From: DAIQNV01 sp038748775 | Lineage (GTDB): Bacteria; Planctomycetota; Phycisphaerae; Phycisphaerales; UBA1924 | Length of the DNA: 64,000 nt | Assembly: GCA_038748775.1 (NCBI GenBank) | Contig: JBCDIT010000003.1 | Location: forward strand, 62,001 to 126,000 | Reading direction: 5' to 3' | Part shown: positions 17,421 to 25,085 of the stretch, piece after piece | Layout of the letters: every line of letters starts with the position of its first letter | Numbering within the stretch: the stretch's first letter is position 1 | The notes under the pieces: model-generated | The model's database searches: none | What the model saw: only the letters and a program-made list of their open reading frames with translations | Told to the model about the DNA's origin: nothing | Program-made: the position numbers and the translations under genes

Positions 17421-19100
17421 TTAAAACCCGACGGCCTGACCATCGGCGCGCTGTTCGCTCGCGGCGACATAGACAGGCGGGGCGTCGTCGGTCGGCGGCT
17501 GGAGTTGCCAGATAATCTGGCCCCGGCCAAAGCTGACGTTGCGTGAACCGCTCTCGGTCAGCTCGTGGCCCATCGCCCGGAGCTTCTCGTAGACGTCGGG
17601 GTTGAACCCGGGCTCGATGCGCGTCTGGTTCGCTTCGTCCCAGCGGAAGCGCGGCGCGTCGAGCGCGGCCTGCGGGTTCTGCTGATGCGCGCGAAGTCGG
17701 TGGATCACCTGCAGGTGGCCCTGGGGCTGCATGAACCCGCCCATGACGCCGAAGGCCATGACGGGTTGGTCGTTGCCCTTGCTGTCGAGCTGGGTCACGA
17801 AGCCCGGGATGATGGTGTGGTACGGGAGCTTGCGGGGGCCCGGGCGGTTGGGGTGTGGCGAGCCGTCGGCGGTTTTGTCGAGCGTGAAGCAGCAGCCGCG
17901 GTTTTGCAGGGCGATGCCTGTGCCCGGGACGACCATGCCCGAGCCGAAGCCGGTGTAGTTGGACTGGATGAATGAGATCATGTTGCCCTGTGCGTCGGAC
18001 GCGCAGAGATACACAGTGCCCCCGCCCATGGGCGTGCCGTGGTCCCAGGCTTGGGCGCGGCTCAGATCGATCTCTTTCGCGCGCCGGTCGAGGTAGCTGC
18101 GTTCGAGCAGTTGCTCGGGGCGGAAGGGCATGTGCTTCTCATCGGCGACGTAGCGTGACGTATCGGCGAACGCGGCCTTGATCGCTTCGATCTGTAGGTG
18201 CAGGTTCTTGGGGTCGTCGGGGTCGAGGTCTTTCCAACTGTCGCGGTGGCGTTCGAGCAACTCAAGCCCGATGCACGCGGCGATGCCCTGACCGTTGGGC
18301 GGGATCTCGTGGACGGTCCATCCCAGGTAGTTGGCGGTGACGGTGCGGACCCACTCGGGCTCGTGCTCTGCGAGGTCGTCGCGGCGGAGCAGGCCCCCTC
18401 CGCTCTCGCTGGCCTTGGCGATCTTCGCGGCGAGTTCACCGGTGTAGAACGCACGCCCGTTCGACTCGCCGATGGCCTGGAGCGTGTCGGCGTGGCCCGG
18501 GAGGCGGACGAGTTCGCCGACCTGCGGGGCCTGACCGTTCGGGGCGAACGTGTCGAACCAGGGCTGGAACTCGGGCGAGCTTTCGAGCCCCTGCGCGTAC
18601 CCCCGAGCGGCGCGGGCCCAAGCCGAGCCGGTTTGGGGGCTTAGCGGGAAACCATCGCGGGCGTACTTGATCGCTGGGGCGAGGACGCGGCTGAGGGGTA
18701 AGGCGCCGAACTTGTCGTTGATCTCGACCCACGCGGACACGCAGCCGGGCGTGGTGACGCCATCCCATCCGTAGAACGGGATGCGGCTCTTGCCGGCGAA
18801 GCGGCGGGCGGCCTCGTCCTCGGTGAGCAGCGCGGGCGAACGACCCGAGGCGTTGAGCGCGTGGAGCCCCCCACCGGCCCACAGGATGGCGAAGGCGTCG
18901 GAACCGATCCCGTTCGAGGTGGGCTCGACGACGGTGAGAGCCGCGGCGGCCGCGATGGCGGCGTCGAAGGCGTTGCCCCCGAGGCGGAGCATCTCAAGCC
19001 CGGCCTGGGCTGCGAGGGGTTGGGAAGTCGCGACGCAATTCGCGGCGTAGACGGGTTCGCGGGAGGTCTGGTACGGGAGGTCGTTGGGGAAAGGGGGCAT
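17421..19100 (-). CDS. ggt: Gamma-glutamyltransferase-family Ntn hydrolase
   Basis: A 559-residue Ntn hydrolase of the glutathione hydrolase family, a precursor that cleaves itself before a catalytic Thr. Visible blocks are AANCVATSQPLAAQAGLEML and LRLGGNAFDAAIAAAAAL at the N-terminus, TPGCVSAW near residue 110, and the processing region GTPMGGGTVYLCASDAQGN, where the Thr of GGT is the likely nucleophile. The following SFIQSNYTGFGSGMVVPGTG matches the substrate-loop region. No signal peptide is obvious, so the location may be cytoplasmic. Paralogues hydrolyse other gamma-glutamyl or acyl substrates, so the substrate is not certain. The ATG at 19100 lies six bases after TACCCT; the frame is open far upstream by chance. 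Confidence 0.9.
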   Translation of the reverse strand: MPPFPNDLPYQTSREPVYAANCVATSQPLAAQAGLEMLRLGGNAFDAAIAAAAALTVVEPTSNGIGSDAFAILWAGGGLHALNASGRSPALLTEDEAARRFAGKSRIPFYGWDGVTTPGCVSAWVEINDKFGALPLSRVLAPAIKYARDGFPLSPQTGSAWARAARGYAQGLESSPEFQPWFDTFAPNGQAPQVGELVRLPGHADTLQAIGESNGRAFYTGELAAKIAKASESGGGLLRRDDLAEHEPEWVRTVTANYLGWTVHEIPPNGQGIAACIGLELLERHRDSWKDLDPDDPKNLHLQIEAIKAAFADTSRYVADEKHMPFRPEQLLERSYLDRRAKEIDLSRAQAWDHGTPMGGGTVYLCASDAQGNMISFIQSNYTGFGSGMVVPGTGIALQNRGCCFTLDKTADGSPHPNRPGPRKLPYHTIIPGFVTQLDSKGNDQPVMAFGVMGGFMQPQGHLQVIHRLRAHQQNPQAALDAPRFRWDEANQTRIEPGFNPDVYEKLRAMGHELTESGSRNVSFGRGQIIWQLQPPTDDAPPVYVAASEQRADGQAVGF

Positions 19101-19106
19101 GGGGAC

Positions 19107-19112
19107 AGGGTA
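19107..19112 (-). promoter_or_regulatory. -10 box TACCCT, leaderless start of the gamma-glutamyltransferase gene
   Basis: TACCCT on the minus strand, six bases (GTCCCC) before the ATG at 19100; no Shine-Dalgarno. It fixes the start of an otherwise over-long open frame. Confidence 0.55.
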
Positions 19113-19157
19113 CTCGGAGGGGGTTGGGGATTGGGGGGCCGGGCACCGGGCACCGGG

Positions 19158-19275
19158 GCGGAAGGAGAGGGAGGGTGGGGAGCCCCTCTCCTCGGTCCTC
19201 TCCCCCTTGGGGAGAGGAAGGGGGACCTTGGTGATTGGTGGTGGGCGATGACCGATGGCCAGTGGCCGATCGCTT
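19158..19275. repeat. Intergenic hairpin (10-bp perfect arms) plus degenerate heptamers
   Basis: Between yidC and the gamma-glutamyltransferase gene, TCCTCTCCCC (19196-19205) pairs perfectly with GGGGAGAGGA (19209-19218) around CTT. Next to it, 19229-19275 contains loosely repeated seven-base units such as GATGGCC and AGTGGCC that run into the 3' end of yidC. The hairpin could end yidC transcription, although no T-run follows. The heptamers resemble the cleaner array at 24962-25085. Confidence 0.5.
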
Positions 19276-19276
19276 C

Positions 19277-21778
19277 TTACCGCTTCTTGTAGCGCTTGGG
19301 TGGGTCTTTCTTCGGGGCGGTGTTTTGAACGTAGCGCTTGCCCGCTCCGCCTCCGGCGGCTTGGGCTCGCTGGCGTTGGACTTCTTCGGCCTGTTGCTTG
19401 AGGCGTTCGAAGAAGCCCGGCTTGCCGCCTCTGGCCTTGACCTTCTCGGCCTTGGCTTCCTTGGCCTTCTCGGGGTCGAGCAGGCCCTTCTTGCCGGCTT
19501 CGTAGTAGATCCACTTGTACTCGAGGATGCCCAGCGTTGAGTTGGTGATGAAGTAGACCGTCAGGCCGGCTGGCGCGGTGTACATGAAGATGGGCATCAT
19601 GAGCGGGAACATGACGCGCATGGTCTTTTGCATCTGCTCTTGGTCCGGGCTGAGCGACGCGGTCGAGGTCGGGGTGAGGTACTTCTGCTGGATGTAGAAG
19701 ACGATGCCCATGAGGATGGGCAGGACGTTGATCGATTCGATGCGTCCGTAGAGGTCGCCGATGAAGGGCGGCTTGAAGCTCAGGGGGCCCAGCGGGATCA
19801 TCTTGTCGGGGCTGGCGAGGTCGGCCAAGAAGTTCCATGAGCCGCCGGTGAGCGACTGGAACACGCCCCAGAACGCCGGCTCGTGGCGGAGCTCGGCGGC
19901 GAAGTAGAGGCTGGCCCACAGCGCGATCCAGACCGGGCTCTGCAGGAGCATCGGGAGGCAGCCCAGCGCGTTGGCGGGGTTGATGCCCTCTTCGGACCAG
20001 AGGCGCTGCATCTCCTGCTGGAGCTTTTGCTGCTTGCGCTTGCGTTCCTCGGTGCTGTCGCTGTCTTGGGCCTTGTAGCGCTCCTGCAGCTTCTTCATCT
20101 TCGGCTGGGCGTTCTGCATCTGCATGCCGAAGCGGCGGACGCGGATCTGGCTCCAGCGGGTGATCGGGTGCAGGATCGACCGGACGACGATGACGAGCAG
20201 GATGATCGAGACCGCCCAGTCGAGCGTGAGATCGTGGAAGAACCGGAGCGTGCCCAGCAGGACGTAGGTCAGCGGTGCGAAGGTGCAGAGCTCTCCGCAG
20301 AAGCCTCCGTAGTTGTAAACGACCAAGCCTTCGAGGTTGAGCGACGCGGCGACGGGGTCGGCGTTGATCAGGTCTTTGAGGAGCGGCCCTGCGTAGACGC
20401 CCAAGTCGCTGCTCGCGAGTCCGCCGGCCGCGATCGCCTGGGCGGCGCTGGTGAGCCTGGTGACAACAACAGTGTCGTTGGCCTTCACGTACGGGTCGAG
20501 GACGAGACGGTCGACGGTGGCGTTGCCCTCGAGCAGCTTGAGCTCGGGGTTGGTCTGGGCCGCGGCGGTGTCGAAGAGGTGGTGGACCGCGATGGCGAAG
20601 TAGCGATCGGTGAACGCGACCCACGCGAGGCGGTACCCGTTGTCGGCCGCGTCGGGCGTCGGCCAGAGGGGCTTCTCAAACGGATACGCGTCCTGGTCGT
20701 TCCTTTCGCCCAAGATCTTGGTGCGGGCGCGGAGTTCGGTGTCGGCGACAACGGTCGCGGACCCCGCCTGGGCCTGGGGGCTGAGCAGATAACCAAAGCG
20801 TGCGCGGCGTTTGTCGCCGCCGTAGCTGCTGGCCGGCTTGGGAAGGTCGACCGGCCCGGTCTGGAGCCACGAGATGGTGAGCTCGCGATCGGTGAGGTTC
20901 TCGGCCTGCTGGCGGAGCTTGAGGTCGAACGACCCGGGCTCGTATTCGAAGACGCGTTCGATGCGGACGACTGGCTGGCCCTGGGCGTCGTCGATAAACG
21001 CCTCGAACCGGCCTGGCGAGGTCGGGTCTTGCTGCCACGAGCCGGGGGTCGACGTCGAAACGAATTGCCCGTCGATCGTGACACCGAGCAGGGCGAACGG
21101 GACGGCGTAGCGCGTGACTCCGTTGCTGAGCGGGACCGATTGCTCGGCCTGCAGCTCAACGTGCTCTTGTTGCTGGATGGTCTCGTAGTAGCGGGTGAGC
21201 TTCAGGCTCTTGAGCCCGGCGCCGCGGGGGCTGAAGGTCAGGGCGCCTTCGTAATCGGCTGTGTCGTCGAGGGCGCCGAGTTGGATGTAGGGGACGCTCG
21301 GATCGGAGACGATGCGGGCGGTGAACTTTGTGAGGTCGGCGGGCGGCTCGGGAGAGGCGTTGGGCGTCGGCCCGCTCTCTGCTCCGCCCAGGGCGGCCAG
21401 TGCCTCATCGGCCGCTGGGTCAATCAGATCCTCAACCGCTTGCTCGACCACTTGTTCGGTCGCGTCTTCGGTCGCCTGCACGGCGGCCTCGACAAGCTCT
21501 TCGGGATCGGGCGGGGCGGGGTTGGTCGGGTCGGGATCAGCCCCGGCGATCGGGTCGGCGGGCGAGTCGCCAGCGGGCGTGGTGTCTGCGGCGGCCTGCT
21601 GCTCGGAATCTAGCGCGACCGATGGGTCGGCGGGCTGCGACTCGGTCGGCTGAATCTCGGTCGTGGTCGAGCCTTGCTTCGACGTGGTCACGGCAGTCGC
21701 GACCGCGACGCCGATCGCGATGAGCGAGACGACCACTGGGACAGCGATGCGCAGCGTTTTGTTTGGCTTGCGGGGCAT
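19277..21778 (-). CDS. yidC: YidC/Oxa1 membrane protein insertase, enlarged form
   Basis: Inserts and folds inner-membrane proteins with or without SecYEG. The 833-residue protein begins MPRKPNKTLRIAVPVVV with a first transmembrane helix. It then has an acidic, Ala/Pro-rich stretch of about 150 residues and a periplasmic beta domain. The conserved C-terminal core starts near FAPLTYVLLGTLRFFHDLTL and includes SIILLVIVVRSILHPIT, the MQNAQPKMKKLQERYK loop and GCLPMLLQSPVWIALW. The tail is lysine/arginine-rich and ends PPKRYKKR, suited to ribosome contact. It is about 250-300 residues longer than E. coli YidC, mainly in the linker. The frame is open upstream of the chosen ATG, but those residues have shadow-like composition. 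Confidence 0.93.
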   Translation of the reverse strand: MPRKPNKTLRIAVPVVVSLIAIGVAVATAVTTSKQGSTTTEIQPTESQPADPSVALDSEQQAAADTTPAGDSPADPIAGADPDPTNPAPPDPEELVEAAVQATEDATEQVVEQAVEDLIDPAADEALAALGGAESGPTPNASPEPPADLTKFTARIVSDPSVPYIQLGALDDTADYEGALTFSPRGAGLKSLKLTRYYETIQQQEHVELQAEQSVPLSNGVTRYAVPFALLGVTIDGQFVSTSTPGSWQQDPTSPGRFEAFIDDAQGQPVVRIERVFEYEPGSFDLKLRQQAENLTDRELTISWLQTGPVDLPKPASSYGGDKRRARFGYLLSPQAQAGSATVVADTELRARTKILGERNDQDAYPFEKPLWPTPDAADNGYRLAWVAFTDRYFAIAVHHLFDTAAAQTNPELKLLEGNATVDRLVLDPYVKANDTVVVTRLTSAAQAIAAGGLASSDLGVYAGPLLKDLINADPVAASLNLEGLVVYNYGGFCGELCTFAPLTYVLLGTLRFFHDLTLDWAVSIILLVIVVRSILHPITRWSQIRVRRFGMQMQNAQPKMKKLQERYKAQDSDSTEERKRKQQKLQQEMQRLWSEEGINPANALGCLPMLLQSPVWIALWASLYFAAELRHEPAFWGVFQSLTGGSWNFLADLASPDKMIPLGPLSFKPPFIGDLYGRIESINVLPILMGIVFYIQQKYLTPTSTASLSPDQEQMQKTMRVMFPLMMPIFMYTAPAGLTVYFITNSTLGILEYKWIYYEAGKKGLLDPEKAKEAKAEKVKARGGKPGFFERLKQQAEEVQRQRAQAAGGGAGKRYVQNTAPKKDPPKRYKKR

Positions 21779-21815
21779 GGAGGACCAAGCGTAGGGGACG
21801 GGGGTTGCCGGGCAA

Positions 21816-22625
21816 TCAGCGCCCGTCGAACAACCGCTCGCCCAGCCAGTCGTGGAGTTCAGGGACCGCCTTAATCTTGCTGGCGGTCGCATCGATGTCG
21901 TACGCGACGCGGCGGAAGACGATTTTGTCGGTGTGGAGGACGGCGTACGCGGCCCTGGGGTCCGAATCGCGGGGTTGCCCCACCGACCCGACGTTGATCA
22001 CGATCTTCTCGTCGTCGGAGAAGGTGAAGCTGGGCGCGTCGTCTCCGTCCTTGGGGGTCAGCTCGCTGGGGGGGAAGAAATCGAGGTCTTCGGTGAACAC
22101 GCCCGGGACGTGGGTGTGACCCACCATCGCGATGCGGTCGACGCGGTCGAAGATCGCGTGCATCTTGTCCGGGGCGTCCTTGGCGTCGTCGGGGAAGATG
22201 TATTCGTTGATGGGTCGGCGCGGCGAGGCGTGGACGCACAAGACGGAGTTGTGCCCGTTGACCTCGCCGGTTTCGGGCAGGGCTTCGACCACGCGAACCC
22301 GGAGGCGGCCCAGGAAGTCGTACCGCTTGGCCCTGAGCTCGTCGTCGGGTTCGGCGTCAAACTGGGCCCGGGTCCAGAAGGCCGCGGATTCGGCGGCCGG
22401 GTTGAAGTTGGTCGGTTCGTAGAGCACCCCGAAATCGTGGTTTCCCATGAGGGACCAGGTGCACTTCTCGCGGATGAGGTCGACGCAGTCGAGGGGTTCG
22501 GGCCCGTACCCGATGATGTCCCCAAGGCAAATGATGCGCTCGATGCCCTGCGAGGCGATGTCTTCGAGCACGGCGCGGAGCGCGACGGCGTTGCCGTGGA
22601 TGTCGCTAAGAACGGCGGTGGGCAC
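21816..22625 (-). CDS. Calcineurin-like metallophosphoesterase
   Basis: A 269-residue cytoplasmic phosphoesterase with the full metal-site set: VLSDIHGNAVAL at the N-terminus (Asp8, His10), CLGDIIGYGPEP, SLMGNHDFGVLY, later VCVHASPRRP and MVGHTHVPGVF. It resembles the YfcE/ApaH-like group acting on phosphodiesters or nucleotides; the substrate is unknown. It starts with GTG at 22625, directly at the PTAVLSDIHGN core, and lies divergent from clpP. Confidence 0.88.
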   Translation of the reverse strand: MPTAVLSDIHGNAVALRAVLEDIASQGIERIICLGDIIGYGPEPLDCVDLIREKCTWSLMGNHDFGVLYEPTNFNPAAESAAFWTRAQFDAEPDDELRAKRYDFLGRLRVRVVEALPETGEVNGHNSVLCVHASPRRPINEYIFPDDAKDAPDKMHAIFDRVDRIAMVGHTHVPGVFTEDLDFFPPSELTPKDGDDAPSFTFSDDEKIVINVGSVGQPRDSDPRAAYAVLHTDKIVFRRVAYDIDATASKIKAVPELHDWLGERLFDGR

Positions 22626-22972
22626 TCGATAGGCCTCGGGTGGGGGGTTCGACGCCGCCTGGCTCGCGAGCCGGATGGGGCCACGCGGGGATCAGCAGCG
22701 AGCGGTAGGTGCGGAAAGGTGGACGCCCGACGTCCGCGTAGACCTTCCCGCTAAGCGGGGATGGTAGGAGAGCAGACGGTGAGGGGCAACGAGGTGAAAC
22801 AACCCATACGCCGGGTGTTCCGTCGGCGACACGATGTGGGGGGTCGGGCTGGCGAAGGGGCGACAGATGGTCGATGACGGGTATCATCGCCGGTTCGGCC
22901 CGGGCACGCGCGTGCCCGATGACGCCAGGGGCGTCTGCGCCGCGTGACACTTCTTCAGAGGGGGGGACGAGC
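22626..22972. other. Divergent intergenic region, metallophosphoesterase / clpP1
   Basis: 347 bases without a gene. They hold a small perfect palindrome CCCGCTAAGCGGG at 22747-22759 and, on the plus strand, a TATCAT hexamer at 22882-22887 with a weak GCGACA 16 bases upstream that could be the clpP promoter. No tRNA or other RNA gene is recognised. Confidence 0.5.
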
Positions 22973-23572
22973 ATGCCCGCCGCCGGAGTCAGCTACCAAC
23001 GCACACGCGAGATGACGATCGACGAGCTATTGCTCGAGAATCGGATCGTGTTCCTCGTCGGTGAGATCAACCACGCGAGCGCGGCTCGTGTGATGATGCA
23101 GATGCTCTACCTGGAGAACCAGCGTCGGGGCCAAGAGATCAACCTGTACATCAACAGCCCGGGCGGGGCGGTCGACGACACGCTCGCGATCTACGACACG
23201 ATGCAGTTCCTCGGATCGAGCGTCGCGACGTACTGCATCGGCCGCGCGTACTCGGGCGGGGCGGTGCTGCTCAATGCTGGGGCCCCCGGCAAGCGGTTCA
23301 TCCTGCCTCACGCCAAGGTCATGATCCACCAGCCTTACGGGGGTGTGACCGGACAGGCCGAGGACATCCGCCTGCAGGCTGAGCAGATCATCAAGAGCAA
23401 GCAGGCGTTGATCGACATCCTCGCCAACCACACCGGGCAGGACGCGGCGAAGATCCGCGAAGATTCGGAACGTGACAAGTACTTCACTGCTCAGGAGGCC
23501 AAGGAGTACGGCCTCGTGGACGAAGTCTTGACCAAGCCCCCGGCGGGCGCGATGGCGACGGGCACCGAGTAA
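22973..23572 (+). CDS. clpP: ClpP-type ATP-dependent protease subunit, first copy
   Basis: A 199-residue ClpP. The catalytic triad can be read as Ser94 (in GRAYSGGAVLL), His119 (KVMIHQPYGG) and Asp168 (SERDKYFTAQEAKEYGLVDEV). The usual ASMG around the nucleophile is YSGG here, a change seen in divergent ClpP paralogues, so specificity or partner choice may differ. ClpP forms a barrel fed by ClpX or ClpC. The start is the ATG at 22973 after a GAGGGGGGGAC leader; the frame is open upstream. The second clpP follows 17 bases after the stop. Confidence 0.93.
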   Translation: MPAAGVSYQRTREMTIDELLLENRIVFLVGEINHASAARVMMQMLYLENQRRGQEINLYINSPGGAVDDTLAIYDTMQFLGSSVATYCIGRAYSGGAVLLNAGAPGKRFILPHAKVMIHQPYGGVTGQAEDIRLQAEQIIKSKQALIDILANHTGQDAAKIREDSERDKYFTAQEAKEYGLVDEVLTKPPAGAMATGTE

Positions 23573-23589
23573 TTCAGGGGAGACACGCT

Positions 23590-24207
23590 ATGGCGGACAA
23601 CAGCTACCTCGTCCCGATCGTGATCGAGCAGACCGGCCGCGGCGAGCGTTCGTACGACATCTACAGCCGGCTCCTGAAGGACCGGATCATCTTTGTGACG
23701 GGCCCGGTGATGGACGACATGGCCAACCTGGTCGTCGCCCAGCTCCTGTTCCTGGCGAACGAGGACCCGAAGGCGGACATCCACATGTACGTCAACTCGC
23801 CGGGCGGTAGCGTCACGGCGGGGATGGGCATCGTGGACACGATGCGGTTCATCAAGCCGGACGTGAGCACGTACATCATCGGTCAGGCGGCCAGCATGGG
23901 CAGCGTGATCGCGACGTGCGGCACGAAGGGCAAGCGGTACGCGCTCAAGAACGCCCGGAACCTGATGCACCAGCCGCTGCTGAGCGGGGTGATGGAAGGC
24001 CAGGCGACCGACCTCGAGATCGAGGCCAAGGAGATGCTCCGGATCCGCGATCGTCTGTACGCCCTGTACGCGGAGATGACCGGGCAGGACGTCAAGAAGA
24101 TCGAGGCGGATTGCGACCGCAACAACTGGCTCGATGACGGCGAGATGATCGAGTATGGGCTCATCGACCAGGTCCTTGAGAACATGCCCGGCAAGGAAGA
24201 GGGCTGA
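23590..24207 (+). CDS. clpP: ClpP ATP-dependent protease subunit, second copy (canonical active site)
   Basis: A 205-residue ClpP with a textbook active site: Ser102 in IIGQAASMGSVI, His127 in NLMHQPLLSG and Asp176 in EADCDRNNWLDDGEMIEYGLID. It begins with a Shine-Dalgarno-like AGGGGAGAC about five bases before the ATG and is clearly cotranscribed with the first copy. Tandem, unlike clpP genes often make mixed two-ring complexes, as shown in other bacteria with ClpP1P2; whether these two co-assemble is inference. Confidence 0.95.
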   Translation: MADNSYLVPIVIEQTGRGERSYDIYSRLLKDRIIFVTGPVMDDMANLVVAQLLFLANEDPKADIHMYVNSPGGSVTAGMGIVDTMRFIKPDVSTYIIGQAASMGSVIATCGTKGKRYALKNARNLMHQPLLSGVMEGQATDLEIEAKEMLRIRDRLYALYAEMTGQDVKKIEADCDRNNWLDDGEMIEYGLIDQVLENMPGKEEG

Positions 24208-24281
24208 TACCCGCTTCGGATCTTGGCTCCTGATCCCGCTCCTCGAACCCGGCCCTCGATCTCACGCGCCTACAACTGGGC

Positions 24282-24983
24282 GTGAGTGAGATCGCACGCC
24301 CGGACCTGGTGATTTTCGACTGCGACGGTGTCCTCGTGGAGACCGAGCGGATCACGCTGCGTGTCATCGCGGACTGGGTCGATTCGCTTGGCGTCCCGAT
24401 GACGGCGGAGGACGCTGCGCGGAAGTACAAGGGCCGCGATATCGAGGTGATCAAGGCTGAGGTTGAGGCTGAGATCGGTCGCGAGGTGCCCGACTTTGTG
24501 AGCGGGTACCGCTCTCGGATGTTCGAGGCGTTCGAGGCGGGGATCGAGCCGATCCCGGGCGCGGTCGACGCGATCGACGCCATCGAGCGCGCCGGGCTGG
24601 CGTGGTGCGTCGCGAGCAACGGGCCCCAGATCAAGATGCAGGCGTCGCTGTCGTCGGCGGGTCTGATGGAGCGTGTCGGGGGGCTCGATCGCTCGACCGG
24701 GTCGAAGGTCTTCAGCGCATACGACGTCGGGAAGTGGAAGCCTGAGCCCGATCTGTTCCTCTTCGCGGCCCGTGAGTGCGGGTTTGACGCCGACCGGTGT
24801 GTCGTGGTCGAGGATTCAACGAGCGGGGTCGAGGCGGCGCTGAGGGCGGGCATGCCCTGCATCGCCTACGCGGATATCACGTCGGCGGAGTCGCTCGAGG
24901 CGGCGGGCGCGACGGTGGTCGTGACTTCGATGGCGGACGTGCCGACGGTCTTTGGGGTGGGGGCAATGGGCAGTAGGCAATAG
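24282..24983 (+). CDS. HAD hydrolase, beta-phosphoglucomutase/phosphatase-like
   Basis: A 233-residue HAD subfamily IA protein. Motif I is IFDCDGVLVETE (Asp13 nucleophile, Asp15), motif II Ser/Thr lies in CVASNGP, motif III Lys in GKWKPEPDLF, and motif IV in VVVEDSTSGVEAALRAG. The Gly-Val after DCDG and the cap fit phosphatase and phosphoglucomutase members; substrate unknown. It begins with GTG 74 bases after clpP2. The last codons (GAMGSRQ) are made from the heptamer repeat that starts at 24962, so the C-terminus has probably been altered by repeat growth. Confidence 0.85.
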   Translation: MSEIARPDLVIFDCDGVLVETERITLRVIADWVDSLGVPMTAEDAARKYKGRDIEVIKAEVEAEIGREVPDFVSGYRSRMFEAFEAGIEPIPGAVDAIDAIERAGLAWCVASNGPQIKMQASLSSAGLMERVGGLDRSTGSKVFSAYDVGKWKPEPDLFLFAARECGFDADRCVVVEDSTSGVEAALRAGMPCIAYADITSAESLEAAGATVVVTSMADVPTVFGVGAMGSRQ

Positions 24984-25085
24984 GCGATAGGCAATGGAGA
25001 AAGCACGTGCTTCGGGCCCATTGCCCATTGCCCATTGCCCATTGCCCATTGCCCATTGCCCATTGCCCATTGCCCATTGCCCATT
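24962..25085. repeat. Inverted heptamer array (GGCAATG family) between convergent genes
   Basis: The left arm 24962-24996 has five head-to-tail seven-base units (GGCAATG, GGCAGTA, GGCAATA, GGCGATA, GGCAATG). A perfect 12-bp palindrome, AAGCACGTGCTT, sits at 25001-25012. The right arm 25017-25085 has nine perfect CCCATTG units and a partial tenth, the same heptamer in inverse orientation. The arms can fold into a long hairpin. The array runs from inside the 3' end of the HAD gene to the stop of the transporter gene and may act as a two-way terminator. Confidence 0.9.

Noticed and set aside
19101..20624. In-frame upstream extension of the gamma-glutamyltransferase gene over yidC
   Set aside because: The extension is antisense-frame composition over yidC; the ATG at 19100 follows a TACCCT box and begins the family's conserved N-terminus.
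25017..25085. Possible CRISPR-like repeat
   Set aside because: Direct seven-base units without spacers; not a CRISPR structure.
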